From Macrococcus sp. DPC7161 (GTDB taxonomy: Bacteria > Bacillota > Bacilli > Staphylococcales > Staphylococcaceae), in contig NZ_SDSC01000001.1 of the NCBI RefSeq assembly GCF_004117835.1, forward strand, positions 1 through 64,000: DNA of 64,000 bases, in the 5' to 3' direction. Both the position numbers and the translations under genes were made by a program. The notes under the pieces were generated by a model. It did not search any database. It was not told the origin of the DNA and saw nothing but the letters and a program-made list of their open reading frames with translations. Shown here piece by piece: positions 46,785 through 55,630 of the stretch; the first letter of the stretch is position 1, and each line of letters begins with the position of its first letter.

Positions 46785-47567
46785 TTATATGACTTTCTTC
46801 TTCCAAAACAAATCATGTTCATAATGGACTTTTTCGATGATATTTCTGATTTTAAGTTTGTTCAATTCATTTAGTAATATATTTCTTGGCCATTCATAAA
46901 TGACTTCAAGTTCTAGTTCACTCACCATTTCATGCTCTGTAATATAACATTCGAGATTTGGCGGTAAATCCTTTTCAACGGGAATGTCCATCAATTCATT
47001 AACGATGTATGTATAAATATGGTAAGGTTGAACACCTTCAACTTTTAATCCTTCATCTTCAATATGTTCATTAAAGAATACTAATGTAGGTGTTATAGTA
47101 ATATCCATTTCGTTTGCAATGTGTTGATCACATTTAATTGCTTGTGTAACGTGTGGACTTTTAATGTCTTGTAAAAACATATCCACATCAAGTTTTGCCT
47201 TTTTGGCGCAATGCATTACAAGTTCTTTTGTAATGATATCTTGTTTAGGCATAATCTCATTTTGTATAAATCTTAAAAAGCGACTTGCTTTCTTTCTTCC
47301 TTGCATTTCAGCTGCCTTGTATGCAAGTGCGATATTATCTTCAAGTGATGAACTTTGTGCTTGGCATTTCGTTAAAACTTTCAATGATGGCAACAAAATA
47401 TGTTTAATCTCTACATATTGATGATATTCAATTTGTAATTTTCTTAAAACCGCATTTTGATGCCAACAATCCTTACAAAAAGGATCAAAGAACGAATAGA
47501 TTTCTATTTTATTTTTTGGAATCAAATTGGGTTGATATTGATTAACAATAAGTTGTAATCCATTCAT
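46785..47567 (-). CDS. yjbH: Spx adaptor protein YjbH
   Basis: A 260-aa DsbA/thioredoxin-like protein (DUF953-like arrangement) that presents Spx to ClpXP. The N-terminal FFDPFCKDCWHQN has the CXXC at Cys31/Cys34, followed by an alpha-helical insert and a TITPTLVFF segment corresponding to the cis-proline loop. The C-terminal part is charged. It is followed downstream by a terminator and lies next to a truncated haemoglobin gene upstream, as in other staphylococci. It influences oxidative stress and drug susceptibility through Spx levels. Confidence 0.92.
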   Translation of the reverse strand: MNGLQLIVNQYQPNLIPKNKIEIYSFFDPFCKDCWHQNAVLRKLQIEYHQYVEIKHILLPSLKVLTKCQAQSSSLEDNIALAYKAAEMQGRKKASRFLRFIQNEIMPKQDIITKELVMHCAKKAKLDVDMFLQDIKSPHVTQAIKCDQHIANEMDITITPTLVFFNEHIEDEGLKVEGVQPYHIYTYIVNELMDIPVEKDLPPNLECYITEHEMVSELELEVIYEWPRNILLNELNKLKIRNIIEKVHYEHDLFWKKKVI

Positions 47568-47607
47568 ACTTTCACATCCATAATGTTATTTCATTGATAC
47601 TTGATGT

Positions 47608-47979
47608 TTATTCATCGTATTGGTTTACCATATGTTCTGCAGTTAAAGTGAGCCTTTCTAATAAATATTGGCGTAATTCACTTTCCAACTGATGTGCATC
47701 TATTGCTTTTGTCATATTCTCTAACCAGGCTTCTTTTTCAAGTTGTCCAATTTTAAAATGCATATGCCTAGCACGCATCATCGGGTGTCCATGTTCATCT
47801 GAATATAACGTTGGTCCACCTAAGAATTGAGTTAGAAATTGTTTTTGCTTTCTTGCAGTTTCTTTAAAATCACCTGGGAATAAATGATTGATTCTATTAT
47901 CTTTTTCTACATATTGATAGAAAGTATCAATGATTGCATATAATTTTTCTTTTGTAATTAATTCATAGGGTGTTGTCAT
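47608..47979 (-). CDS. Truncated haemoglobin (group II, YjbI/GlbO type)
   Basis: A 123-aa truncated globin. The 2-on-2 fold is recognisable from YELITKEKLYAIIDTFYQYVEKD, LFPGDFKE, LTQFLGGP and the proximal-histidine helix RARHMHFKIG, followed by WLENMTKAI with the group II tryptophan. ATG at 47979 follows AAAGGTGATAAAT. It likely binds oxygen or handles NO or peroxide. It is 40 bp upstream of yjbH, probably in one transcript, a link also seen in Bacillus (yjbH-yjbI). Confidence 0.9.
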   Translation of the reverse strand: MTTPYELITKEKLYAIIDTFYQYVEKDNRINHLFPGDFKETARKQKQFLTQFLGGPTLYSDEHGHPMMRARHMHFKIGQLEKEAWLENMTKAIDAHQLESELRQYLLERLTLTAEHMVNQYDE

Positions 47980-48034
47980 ATTTATCACCTTTTTAATATA
48001 TCATTTTTTGTAAATAAAGAAAGCGATTTGCTTA

Positions 48035-48619
48035 CTACCTAATCAGTGCTTGATATCTATCGTAAAAGCGTTGTACTTTATTTTTTACTTCTGTTGGTTG
48101 AATGTTGTAGGTCTCTAGTAATGCTTTAAATTCTTGCTTTCCTTTTTCATAGTCCGTAACTTCATATTCGATTTCAAAGTCTGATTGATCTAAATAGTGA
48201 CTCGCATCTAGAAATAACGTGCCTGAAGCATATGATTTAATGTATCTTTCTGTTGAAAGTGCGCCAAATATCTTTAATTGCTCAATAGGAATATTTCGTG
48301 ACGTTAATTCATCTAATATATGTTGTGGTACTTTATCTGTTTGAATAAATTCTTCTATTGTAATGGATTCATCTACTATGCCATTGTATTCCATGATACC
48401 TACTTGCTGTGGTATTTTTAGTGTCATTTCTTTTTGAGTTCCGATATCTCGAATGCGCAATGCTATTTTGGCATTTTTTAAATCAAAATGTGGCGTATCA
48501 ATATAAAAATTAGTTTGTGTAAAGCCTTCTACATCACTAAACAGTGCTTGTCTAAGTTGATCAAATTGTTCATAAGATAATAAATTTTTAAATTCTATTT
48601 CTAATGCCTTTTTATCCAT
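48035..48619 (-). CDS. CYTH-domain protein (YjbK-like)
   Basis: A 194-aa triphosphate tunnel metalloenzyme-fold protein. The ExExK signature is EIEFK at the N-terminus; further tunnel residues occur in ALRIRDIGTQKEMTLKIP, FLDASHYL and DFEIEYEVTDYE. Relatives hydrolyse inorganic triphosphate or act as adenylyl cyclases; the activity here is unproven. ATG at 48619 follows AGGAGTGATAAC. It is divergent from the UPF0738-relQ-nadK group, a link conserved in Firmicutes (yjbK-yjbL-yjbM-yjbN). Confidence 0.88.
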   Translation of the reverse strand: MDKKALEIEFKNLLSYEQFDQLRQALFSDVEGFTQTNFYIDTPHFDLKNAKIALRIRDIGTQKEMTLKIPQQVGIMEYNGIVDESITIEEFIQTDKVPQHILDELTSRNIPIEQLKIFGALSTERYIKSYASGTLFLDASHYLDQSDFEIEYEVTDYEKGKQEFKALLETYNIQPTEVKNKVQRFYDRYQALIR

Positions 48620-48684
48620 GTTATCACTCCTAATAATATTATCTATAAGTATAAAGTTTAAGTAAAGCAATACAATATTAAAAG

Positions 48685-48713
48685 TTTTTGTAAGCCTTTA
48701 GTTATGGTAAAAT
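48685..48713 (+). promoter_or_regulatory. Promoter of the UPF0738-relQ-nadK-pseudouridine synthase operon
   Basis: TTTTTG (48685-48690), 17 nt, then an extended -10 TGGTAAAAT ending at 48713. Confidence 0.5.
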
Positions 48714-48737
48714 AATAGGCATGAGGAGTGTATGACA

Positions 48738-49085
48738 ATGAATTTACATGTGAATGAAATTAAAATTGAAGATCAAAAAGTTTCTGTATTTACAGAAGAG
48801 GATAAAATGGATGTTTCAGCAACGGGTACTATGGTTGTCGATAGCGATCATTTTCAATTTGTTTATTTATTAGATAGTGCTGAAAGTTATCATAATTTAA
48901 GATTTGTTGAAGATACATGGGATATGCTAAAGGCCAATAAAGATAAATCTTGGTATTTATATGGTGAAATAGAATTAACCCAGTTTAGTGAAGAATTAAA
49001 TGCATTATTAGATAATATTGTAGGAAACCACAATTATGGTAGGCCATTTGTAGAACGTGTTGAAAAAGCGTTTGAATTAGAATAG
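48738..49085 (+). CDS. UPF0738 (YjbL-like) family protein
   Basis: A 115-aa soluble, acidic protein with the YjbL/UPF0738 pattern (SATGTMVVDSDHFQFVYLLD, WYLYGEIELTQFSEEL, NYGRPFVERVEKAF). No enzyme motif is visible. ATG at 48738 is preferred to the ATG at 48732 on ribosome-site spacing (GAGGAGTG). It begins the operon with relQ, nadK and the pseudouridine synthase gene; its function is unknown. Confidence 0.75.
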   Translation: MNLHVNEIKIEDQKVSVFTEEDKMDVSATGTMVVDSDHFQFVYLLDSAESYHNLRFVEDTWDMLKANKDKSWYLYGEIELTQFSEELNALLDNIVGNHNYGRPFVERVEKAFELE

Positions 49086-49095
49086 AGGTGTTTTA

Positions 49096-49716
49096 ATGAA
49101 CCAATGGGAATTATTTTTATCACCGTATAAACAGGCCATTGATGAGTTAAAGATAAAGTTAAAGGGGATAAGAAAGCAATTTCAATCTGAAGGTAAGGCG
49201 TCACCGATTGAATTTGTTACGGGACGTGTAAAGCCAATTCCATCAATTATCGAAAAAGCGAATAAACGTGGTATTCAGTTTGATCGATTAAGTGAGGAAA
49301 TGTATGATATTGCAGGTTTGCGTTTAATGTGCCAGTTCGTTGATGATATTGATGTTGTTGTGGAAATGATTAGACAACGTAAAGACTTTGAAGTTGTTGA
49401 AGAACGTGATTACATTAAAGATACCAAAGAAAGTGGTTATCGTTCCTATCATGTCATTATTAAATATCCAATCGAAACGTTAAATGGACAAAAATTCATT
49501 CTTGCCGAAATTCAAATTAGAACACTGGCGATGAATTTTTGGGCGACTATTGAACATACATTAAGATATAAATATGATGGTGCCTATCCACCAGAAATTC
49601 AAAAAAGATTAGAAAGAGCAGCAGAGGCAGCTTATTTATTAGATGAGGAAATGTCAGAAATTAGAGAAGAAATCATTGAAGCACAAAAATATTATTCTGC
49701 ATCTAGAAGTCTATAG
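49096..49716 (+). CDS. relQ: Small alarmone synthetase RelQ (GTP pyrophosphokinase)
   Basis: RelQ makes (p)ppGpp from GTP/GDP and ATP without a hydrolase or regulatory domain, responding to cell-wall stress in staphylococci. The 206-aa protein has VTGRVKPIPSIIEK, YDIAGLRLMCQFVDDI (the synthetase G-loop and metal-binding aspartate), KESGYRSYHVII and AEIQIRTLAMNFWATIEH. TTAGAATAGAGGTG precedes the ATG. It is followed by nadK after 9 bp. Confidence 0.95.
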   Translation: MNQWELFLSPYKQAIDELKIKLKGIRKQFQSEGKASPIEFVTGRVKPIPSIIEKANKRGIQFDRLSEEMYDIAGLRLMCQFVDDIDVVVEMIRQRKDFEVVEERDYIKDTKESGYRSYHVIIKYPIETLNGQKFILAEIQIRTLAMNFWATIEHTLRYKYDGAYPPEIQKRLERAAEAAYLLDEEMSEIREEIIEAQKYYSASRSL

Positions 49717-49725
49717 GAGGAAACC

Positions 49726-50532
49726 ATGAAATACGCGATTTTATCTAAAGGTGATTCAAAAAGTAATGCGTTAATGCATAAAATGAAAAACTACATGAAT
49801 GACTTTAAAATGATTGAAGATACGATTGCTCCTGAAGTGGTTATCTCCGTTGGTGGGGATGGGACTTTATTACAAGCATTTCATACGTATAGTCATCGTT
49901 TAGATGAAGTAAGCTTTGTTGGGGTACATACCGGTCATCTTGGATTTTATGCAGATTGGCTACCACATGAAGTTGAAAAATTAATCATTGCATTAAATAA
50001 TGATCCGATGCAAAAAATTGAATACCCATTACTTGAAGTCATCGTTAACTATGAAACTGGACGACCAACAAGATATTTAGCATTAAATGAGGCAACAGTT
50101 AAAACGAACAACGGGGCAACGCTTGTTGCAGATTTAGATATTCGACATACTTTGTTTGAAAGATTTAGAGGGGATGGATTGTGCATTTCAACTCCGAGTG
50201 GTTCAACAGCTTATAATAAAGCATTAGGTGGGGCACTTATTCACCCTTCATTAGATGCAATGCAAATTACTGAAATTGCATCTATTAATAACCGTGTATT
50301 TAGAACCGTTGGCTCACCACTTGTGTTACCTAAACATCATACATGTCACATTAAACCAGTTACAAGTGGGCCTTTACAATTAACATTTGATCATGTAACA
50401 AGTGATCACCGTAATGTGACAAGCATCCAATGTAGAGTGGCAGACGAAAAGATTAGATTTGCAAGATTTAGACCATTTCCTTTTTGGAAGCGTGTACACG
50501 ATTCTTTTATTGCAAGTAGTGTTGATACATGA
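49726..50532 (+). CDS. nadK: NAD kinase
   Basis: NAD kinase phosphorylates NAD to NADP. The 268-aa length is normal for staphylococcal PpnK/NadK. The signature [14 protein letters not shown] is near residues 42-55, and the NE motif (ALNEATVK), the glycine-rich [21 protein letters not shown] and SPLVLP follow. AGGAGG is 7 nt from the ATG. Its stop overlaps the start of the pseudouridine synthase gene by four bases. Gene order relQ-nadK-rluA matches Bacillus yjbM-yjbN-yjbO. Confidence 0.96.
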   Translation: MKYAILSKGDSKSNALMHKMKNYMNDFKMIEDTIAPEVVISVGGDGTLLQAFHTYSHRLDEVSFVGVHTGHLGFYADWLPHEVEKLIIALNNDPMQKIEYPLLEVIVNYETGRPTRYLALNEATVKTNNGATLVADLDIRHTLFERFRGDGLCISTPSGSTAYNKALGGALIHPSLDAMQITEIASINNRVFRTVGSPLVLPKHHTCHIKPVTSGPLQLTFDHVTSDHRNVTSIQCRVADEKIRFARFRPFPFWKRVHDSFIASSVDT

Positions 50533-51371
50533 GCCGCTTAAATTTTGTTGTAGATGAAAATGTATTGCTAAGATCGTTTCTACAAAATCAAAATATTAGC
50601 AAAAAAAGTTTGAGCACCATTAAACAAAATGGTGCTCTTCTTGTTAATGGATGCCCTGTTACTGTAAGGTATCAGCTTTCAATCGGAGATGTAGTCGAAA
50701 TCATTTTACCAAAAGAGTCTCATAGTCCTAATTTAATCCCTTCAAGTGGCGAAGTCACTGTGCTTTATGAAGATGCACATATATGTATTGTTGATAAACC
50801 CGCATTTATGAATACGATTCCTTCACAGTTACATCCTCATGACAGTTTAATTGAACGTGTTTTGTATCATTTTCAAAAAATGGGTGATGAAAGTAATCCG
50901 CATCCTGTGAATCGTTTAGATCGCAATACAAGCGGCATTGTTGTTTTTGCAAAACATCAATTGATGCACCATTTGATGACCGGCATTATTGAGAAATATT
51001 ATATTGCGAATGTTGTAGGTGATATGAAAAATCATGGAAATATTTGCACGCCAATTGAACGTGCGAGAGATTCGATTATCACAAGAATGGTATCAATTTA
51101 TGGTAAACATGCTAGAACGGAATATCAATTATTAAATAAAAATCATCAATATAGTCAATTGTGGATACGACTTCATACAGGAAGAACGCATCAAATCCGT
51201 GTTCATTTCGCTAGTATGAATCATCCTTTGCAAGGAGACACTTTATATGGATTAGATGATACGATTAATCGACATGCATTACATGCAGTTCAAATAAAGT
51301 TTGTACATCCGATTACCTATGAAGTTTTGACAATCTCGAGTCCTTGTCCTACAGATATGCAATTACTTTAA
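50529..51371 (+). CDS. RluA-family pseudouridine synthase (YjbO-like)
   Basis: A 280-aa pseudouridine synthase that isomerises uridines in rRNA or tRNA. The N-terminal S4-like part ([16 protein letters not shown]) precedes the catalytic domain with [15 protein letters not shown], holding the active-site aspartate, ARTEYQLL, and [23 protein letters not shown]. Its start overlaps nadK (ATGA), so translation is coupled. The substrate site on RNA is not known. In S. aureus an mgtE gene follows at this point; here the CPA2 antiporter follows directly. Confidence 0.9.
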   Translation: MSRLNFVVDENVLLRSFLQNQNISKKSLSTIKQNGALLVNGCPVTVRYQLSIGDVVEIILPKESHSPNLIPSSGEVTVLYEDAHICIVDKPAFMNTIPSQLHPHDSLIERVLYHFQKMGDESNPHPVNRLDRNTSGIVVFAKHQLMHHLMTGIIEKYYIANVVGDMKNHGNICTPIERARDSIITRMVSIYGKHARTEYQLLNKNHQYSQLWIRLHTGRTHQIRVHFASMNHPLQGDTLYGLDDTINRHALHAVQIKFVHPITYEVLTISSPCPTDMQLL

Positions 51372-51449
51372 GTAATAGTTATTGTTGTATGTATTAATAT
51401 AATCATGTATTATCAACGTATGAATTTGAGTATTTAAAGGAGGGTTTTA

Positions 51450-53294
51450 ATGAATCATGCAGATTTAATTTCATTAGTTGTTGTAGTAATGGCAGCTTTT
51501 GTTACACCGATATTATTAAATCGACTTAGGATAAACTTCCTTCCCGTTGTTGTTGCAGAAATATTAATGGGTATCGTTATCGGTAAAAGTTTATTTGGAC
51601 TTGTCGAACGCAATGATATTTTAAATATTTTATCAACGCTCGGTTTTATTTTCTTAATGTTTTTAAGTGGTTTAGAAATTGACTTTAAAGCATTTAAGTC
51701 AAATGATGATAAAAATAAAAAAGAGAGTCAAGGTAAAAAAGAACCAAATCGCTTAATTTTGACCAATGTTATTTTTATGTTCATTTTTATCTTATCTGTT
51801 ATTTGTGCATATATATTTAAATGGGTAGGATTAGTAAATGACCCATTATTAATGATTATTATTATTTCTACCATTTCGCTTGGTGTTGTTGTGCCAACTT
51901 TAAAAGAAATGAATTTAATGCAAACGTCAATCGGCCAAATTATCTTGTTGGTTGCCGTTATTGCGGATTTAGCAACGATGTTGTTATTAACACTTTACGG
52001 GACATTGCATGCCAAAGGGGATTCACCAATTTGGTTGATCAGCATTTTAATTGTGTTTACCATCATTATTTATATGGTTGGTGGCTATTTCAAGAAAGCA
52101 ACATTTTTACGTAAATTGAATGAAGGTACAACGCAAATTGGTATACGTGCAGTCTTTACATTAATATTATTGTTAGTAGCACTTGCTGAAGGTTTAGGGG
52201 CAGAAAATATTTTAGGTGCCTTTTTAGCAGGTTGCGTCGTAAGTTTATTAGGTCCAGATAAAGATATGATTCATAAGTTAGATAGTTTTGGCTATGGCTT
52301 TTTCATTCCAATCTTTTTTATCATGGTTGGGGTAGATTTAGATATACCAGCACTATTTAGAGATCCATCTTATTTAATACTCATTCCAATCTTATTTGTG
52401 ACATTTTTACTTACAAAGATTATTCCAATGACAGTACTGTTAAAGTGGTATGATAAGCAAACAATTATCGCATCATCATTTTTATTAACATCAACATTAT
52501 CATTGGTGATTGCGAGTGCTAAAATTGCTGAACGATTGGGGACAATTAACGGTGCATTAAGTGGTACGTTAATATTAAGTGCTGTAATCACTTGTGTCAT
52601 TGTACCAATTATCTTTAAAAAGTTATTCCCAGTGCAAAAGACTGAACAAAAAGTCATTAAAATTGCATTCATTGGGAAGAATCAATTGTCGATTCCATTG
52701 GCACAAAGTTTTAAATCAAATTTATATGAACCGACATTATTTTTCAGAGAAGACAATTCAGATAATCGTACTTTAAATGATGTAACAACAGTTGAAATAA
52801 AAGAATATACTTTTGAAATATTAGAAGCGCATGGGTTATTTGATTTTGATATTGTTGTATGTTCTGCAAATGATAAATCTATTAACCGAAAAGTTGCTTT
52901 AATGGCAAAACAACAAGGCGTTAATCGTGTGATTTGTCGTGTTGAGACGAAAACAGATCAAGATGATTTAGCAAATGAAGGCATTGAGATATTTAGTGAA
53001 TTCCAAAGTACAAAAACGTTATTAAAAGGTTTAATTGAATCTCCAAACATGATGAATTTATTATCAAACGTTGAAACTTCTCTATATGAGATTGAAATGT
53101 TAAACACACGTTACCATGAAATGACTTTACGAACATTTCCTTTCAACGGAGATATCATCTTTGTACGTATTTTGCGTGGTTCAGATTCTATCGTGCCGCA
53201 CGGGGATACAGAATTACATTTTAAAGATCGATTGATTGTTACTGGTTCAAGAAATTACGTAGACGATTTAAAACGTGAATTAGAATTAATTTAA
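51450..53294 (+). CDS. CPA2-family cation/proton antiporter with TrkA-N domain (YjbQ-like)
   Basis: A 614-aa membrane protein. About 12 hydrophobic helices span residues 5-390, with typical CPA2 segments such as FLMFLSGLEIDFKAF, GVVVPTLKEM, AEGLGAENILGAFLAGCVVSLLG and FIMVGVDLDIPALF. The cytoplasmic TrkA-N nucleotide-binding part (IKIAFIGKNQLSIPLAQSF, about 400-520) and a TrkA-C-like end follow. It probably exchanges K+ or Na+ for protons; ion choice is not visible. The start has AAAGGAGGGTTTT. Confidence 0.88.
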   Translation: MNHADLISLVVVVMAAFVTPILLNRLRINFLPVVVAEILMGIVIGKSLFGLVERNDILNILSTLGFIFLMFLSGLEIDFKAFKSNDDKNKKESQGKKEPNRLILTNVIFMFIFILSVICAYIFKWVGLVNDPLLMIIIISTISLGVVVPTLKEMNLMQTSIGQIILLVAVIADLATMLLLTLYGTLHAKGDSPIWLISILIVFTIIIYMVGGYFKKATFLRKLNEGTTQIGIRAVFTLILLLVALAEGLGAENILGAFLAGCVVSLLGPDKDMIHKLDSFGYGFFIPIFFIMVGVDLDIPALFRDPSYLILIPILFVTFLLTKIIPMTVLLKWYDKQTIIASSFLLTSTLSLVIASAKIAERLGTINGALSGTLILSAVITCVIVPIIFKKLFPVQKTEQKVIKIAFIGKNQLSIPLAQSFKSNLYEPTLFFREDNSDNRTLNDVTTVEIKEYTFEILEAHGLFDFDIVVCSANDKSINRKVALMAKQQGVNRVICRVETKTDQDDLANEGIEIFSEFQSTKTLLKGLIESPNMMNLLSNVETSLYEIEMLNTRYHEMTLRTFPFNGDIIFVRILRGSDSIVPHGDTELHFKDRLIVTGSRNYVDDLKRELELI

Positions 53295-53311
53295 TAAGAT
53301 AGTATACCTAA

Positions 53312-53345
53312 AAGAGTGAGACATTCAATGTCTCACTCTTTTGTT
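53312..53345 (+). terminator. Terminator after the antiporter gene
   Basis: A 13-bp stem (53312-53324 with 53328-53340) with a 3-nt loop is followed by TTTTG. Confidence 0.85.
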
Positions 53346-53370
53346 GCATTTTAAGGATTTATTGTTAAAA

Positions 53371-53387
53371 TTAGTAGTAGGTATTAA
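53371..53387 (+). promoter_or_regulatory. Possible FapR operator upstream of fabI
   Basis: TTAGTAGTAGGTATTAA keeps the outer half-sites of the FapR palindrome but differs at four positions. It lies 24 bp upstream of the fabI start, where a repressor site would be expected. Confidence 0.5.
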
Positions 53388-53410
53388 AACTAAGTTATAA
53401 GGAGATTATC

Positions 53411-54184
53411 ATGTTAAACTTTAAAGATAAAACTTTTGTCATTATGGGCATTGCAAATAAAAGAAGTATTGGTTACGGAGTAGCACAAGTATTAGATCAA
53501 GTTGGAGCAAAAATTATTATTACTTACCGTAAAGAAAGAAGTAAAGAAGCGGTTGAGAAGTTATTACCAAACTTTATTCATAATCAAGATGCACCTCTTA
53601 TTCAATGTGATGTACAAAAAGATGAAGATGTTGTAAATGCGTTTGAAACAATTAGCAACTCTTATGGAAAAATTGACGGCGTCTTTCATTCCATCGCTTT
53701 TGCGAATATGGAAGACTTAAGAGGTCGATTCAGCGATACAAGTCGAGAAGGATTTTTGTTATCTCAAGACATCAGTGCATACTCATTAACAATTGTTAGT
53801 CGTGAAGCAAGTAAAATTATGAATGACAATGGCTCAATTGTTACAACGACATATTTAGGTGGGGAATTTGCGGTACCAAATTACAATGTGATGGGTGTTG
53901 CAAAAGCAAGTTTAGAAGCAAGTGTGAAATATTTAGCGGCAGATTTAGGTGCAGAAGGCATCAGAGTGAATGCCATTTCAGCTGGACCTATTAGAACTTT
54001 AAGTGCTAAAGGTGTTGGGGGATTCAATAGTATATTAAAAGAGATTGAAGATCGCGCACCACTTAAACGCAATGTCGATATTTTAGAAGTTGGCAAAACT
54101 GCACTATACTTATTAACGGACTTATCAAGTGGTGTTACTGGAGAAAACATTCATGTGGATAGTGGCTACCACATTGTAAAATAA
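53411..54184 (+). CDS. fabI: Enoyl-ACP reductase FabI
   Basis: FabI reduces trans-2-enoyl-ACP in the last step of each fatty acid elongation round, and is the target of triclosan and related inhibitors. The 257-aa SDR protein has VIMGIANKRSIGYGVAQ (cofactor site), FHSIAFAN, and the catalytic tyrosine and lysine in YNVMGVAKASLE (about Tyr158, Lys165). The C-terminal AISAGPIRTLSAKG and DSGYHIVK are typical. ATAAGGAGATTATC precedes the ATG. It is a single-gene unit between terminators. Confidence 0.96.
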   Translation: MLNFKDKTFVIMGIANKRSIGYGVAQVLDQVGAKIIITYRKERSKEAVEKLLPNFIHNQDAPLIQCDVQKDEDVVNAFETISNSYGKIDGVFHSIAFANMEDLRGRFSDTSREGFLLSQDISAYSLTIVSREASKIMNDNGSIVTTTYLGGEFAVPNYNVMGVAKASLEASVKYLAADLGAEGIRVNAISAGPIRTLSAKGVGGFNSILKEIEDRAPLKRNVDILEVGKTALYLLTDLSSGVTGENIHVDSGYHIVK

Positions 54185-54201
54185 ATATTTAAAATTGATA
54201 A

Positions 54202-54240
54202 ACCCCGTCATGATAGTAAAATCCAAGTCATGACGGGGTA
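54202..54240. terminator. Bidirectional terminator after fabI
   Basis: A 12-bp GC-rich stem (54202-54213 with 54228-54239) with a 14-nt loop between convergent genes. T runs are weak, so efficiency is uncertain. Confidence 0.65.
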
Positions 54241-54246
54241 TTTATA

Positions 54247-54756
54247 TTATTGACCTAATTTAAACGTTTCTAATGTGTTCCAAGTACCATTTTCTAATTG
54301 GTAACATAATGAAATCTTACTGATTGTTTCGTTATGTTGAATGCCAGCCATTCTTAATTGACCGTAAATATCTTCAAATTCTTGACTTGTTAAACCTTGA
54401 CCAATTGTAAAGTGTGGTACGAATGGATGTACATTTTTACCATAGAAAGTACCATCATTTAATGCTTCAAAAATGCTTGTTAAAGTATCGTTTTGAGCAA
54501 CTTTAAAATAGATTACATTGTTGCTTGGTGCAAAGTTAGAAACTTTTTCTACATGAATTTCTGTTGGTTGATGTTGTTTTGCAACTTCAGCAATTTTTTG
54601 AGTGACTGTCTCAACTTCATGCTCATCAACTTCAAATGCATCTTTTATCGTAATATGTGGCGCAATGACGCGATAATGATCATCGTATCTTTTACGATAA
54701 GAGTTTACTGTGTCCTGAAAACTTTTAGATGGAAAAATTACAATACCTAACTTCAT
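54247..54756 (-). CDS. 2H phosphoesterase-like protein YjcG (UPF0477)
   Basis: A 169-aa 2H-superfamily protein (RNA ligase / cyclic phosphodiesterase fold). The two H-x-T/S motifs are HITIKDAFEV (about residue 34) and HFTIGQGLTS (about residue 115). This matches YjcG of Bacillus. The RNA or nucleotide substrate is unknown. ATG at 54756 follows GGGGAGGCAAAACT. It is 43 bp downstream of an esterase gene on the same strand and is probably transcribed with it, as yjcG-yjcH are in Bacillus. Confidence 0.85.
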   Translation of the reverse strand: MKLGIVIFPSKSFQDTVNSYRKRYDDHYRVIAPHITIKDAFEVDEHEVETVTQKIAEVAKQHQPTEIHVEKVSNFAPSNNVIYFKVAQNDTLTSIFEALNDGTFYGKNVHPFVPHFTIGQGLTSQEFEDIYGQLRMAGIQHNETISKISLCYQLENGTWNTLETFKLGQ

Positions 54757-54799
54757 AGTTTTGCCTCCCCGATGTTGATATAACCATTATATCAATATT

Positions 54800-55495
54800 T
54801 TAAGATAAAAAATATTGTAATACATGTTCAATTTGTGGTTTCCAAACTTTCCATGTATGACTTCCTGTTTTTTCTGAATAATAATGATGTACGCCTAACG
54901 TATTCAAGTGTTCATGAAAATCTTGAATCGGTGTTAAAAAATCAGCAGATTCACCAGACATTAATTTAAAATCAAATTCATCTTCACCAACAATTATATA
55001 ATAATCTTGTTGATTAAATTGTGTAAAGTATTTCGCTACAATCATAGGGCTAAATAGGCATGCTTGGTTAATCATATTTGAATGATGCAATGTAATATCT
55101 AACGCTATACTTGCAGCTAAGCTGTCACCTAATACTAAACGATGGTTTGGTGATTGGATGGTATTGAAGTTTTCATCGATAAAAGGTAACAATTCATGTA
55201 TCACAAAGTTGATCATTTGCGACTGAAATTCACTTTCAGGGTGATATTCACGTTTACGCATATCAACATTAGGATAATGTACAAATACAATGATTGCATG
55301 ACGTATTTGCTCATTTTGATATAATGCTTCGAATTGACGGTGGATTTGGCCCATTTGCTGGAAATCTTGACCATCAAGACAGATTAAAACATCACTTTTA
55401 ACGGTATTATCTTGAAAATAAATACCAAGTTTGACATCACGATTCAAATAATTACTATAAACTTGTTCTGGATTAATAATTTTACCTTTATACAT
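54800..55495 (-). CDS. Putative alpha/beta-hydrolase esterase (YjcH-like)
   Basis: A 231-aa esterase D-like protein. The nucleophile elbow is probably GDSLAAS near residue 124 (G-D-S-L), with an HTWKVW histidine near the C-terminus and an acidic residue in VGEDEFDF. It starts with YKGKIINPEQVYSNYLNRD and lacks a signal peptide, so it acts inside the cell. The natural ester is unknown. The start has AAGGAGTAATTC. YjcH of B. subtilis is the likely counterpart, next to YjcG there too. Confidence 0.82.
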   Translation of the reverse strand: MYKGKIINPEQVYSNYLNRDVKLGIYFQDNTVKSDVLICLDGQDFQQMGQIHRQFEALYQNEQIRHAIIVFVHYPNVDMRKREYHPESEFQSQMINFVIHELLPFIDENFNTIQSPNHRLVLGDSLAASIALDITLHHSNMINQACLFSPMIVAKYFTQFNQQDYYIIVGEDEFDFKLMSGESADFLTPIQDFHEHLNTLGVHHYYSEKTGSHTWKVWKPQIEHVLQYFLS

Positions 55496-55630
55496 GAATT
55501 ACTCCTTTACACATAGCTTTATTTTACCATAACCTTATGGTAATGTAAGCGTTTCATTTTCGAATTATTCTTTATTTTAACAATTTTACTATACATTTAT
55601 GTATAATATAATTAGATTAAGGAGGTCATT

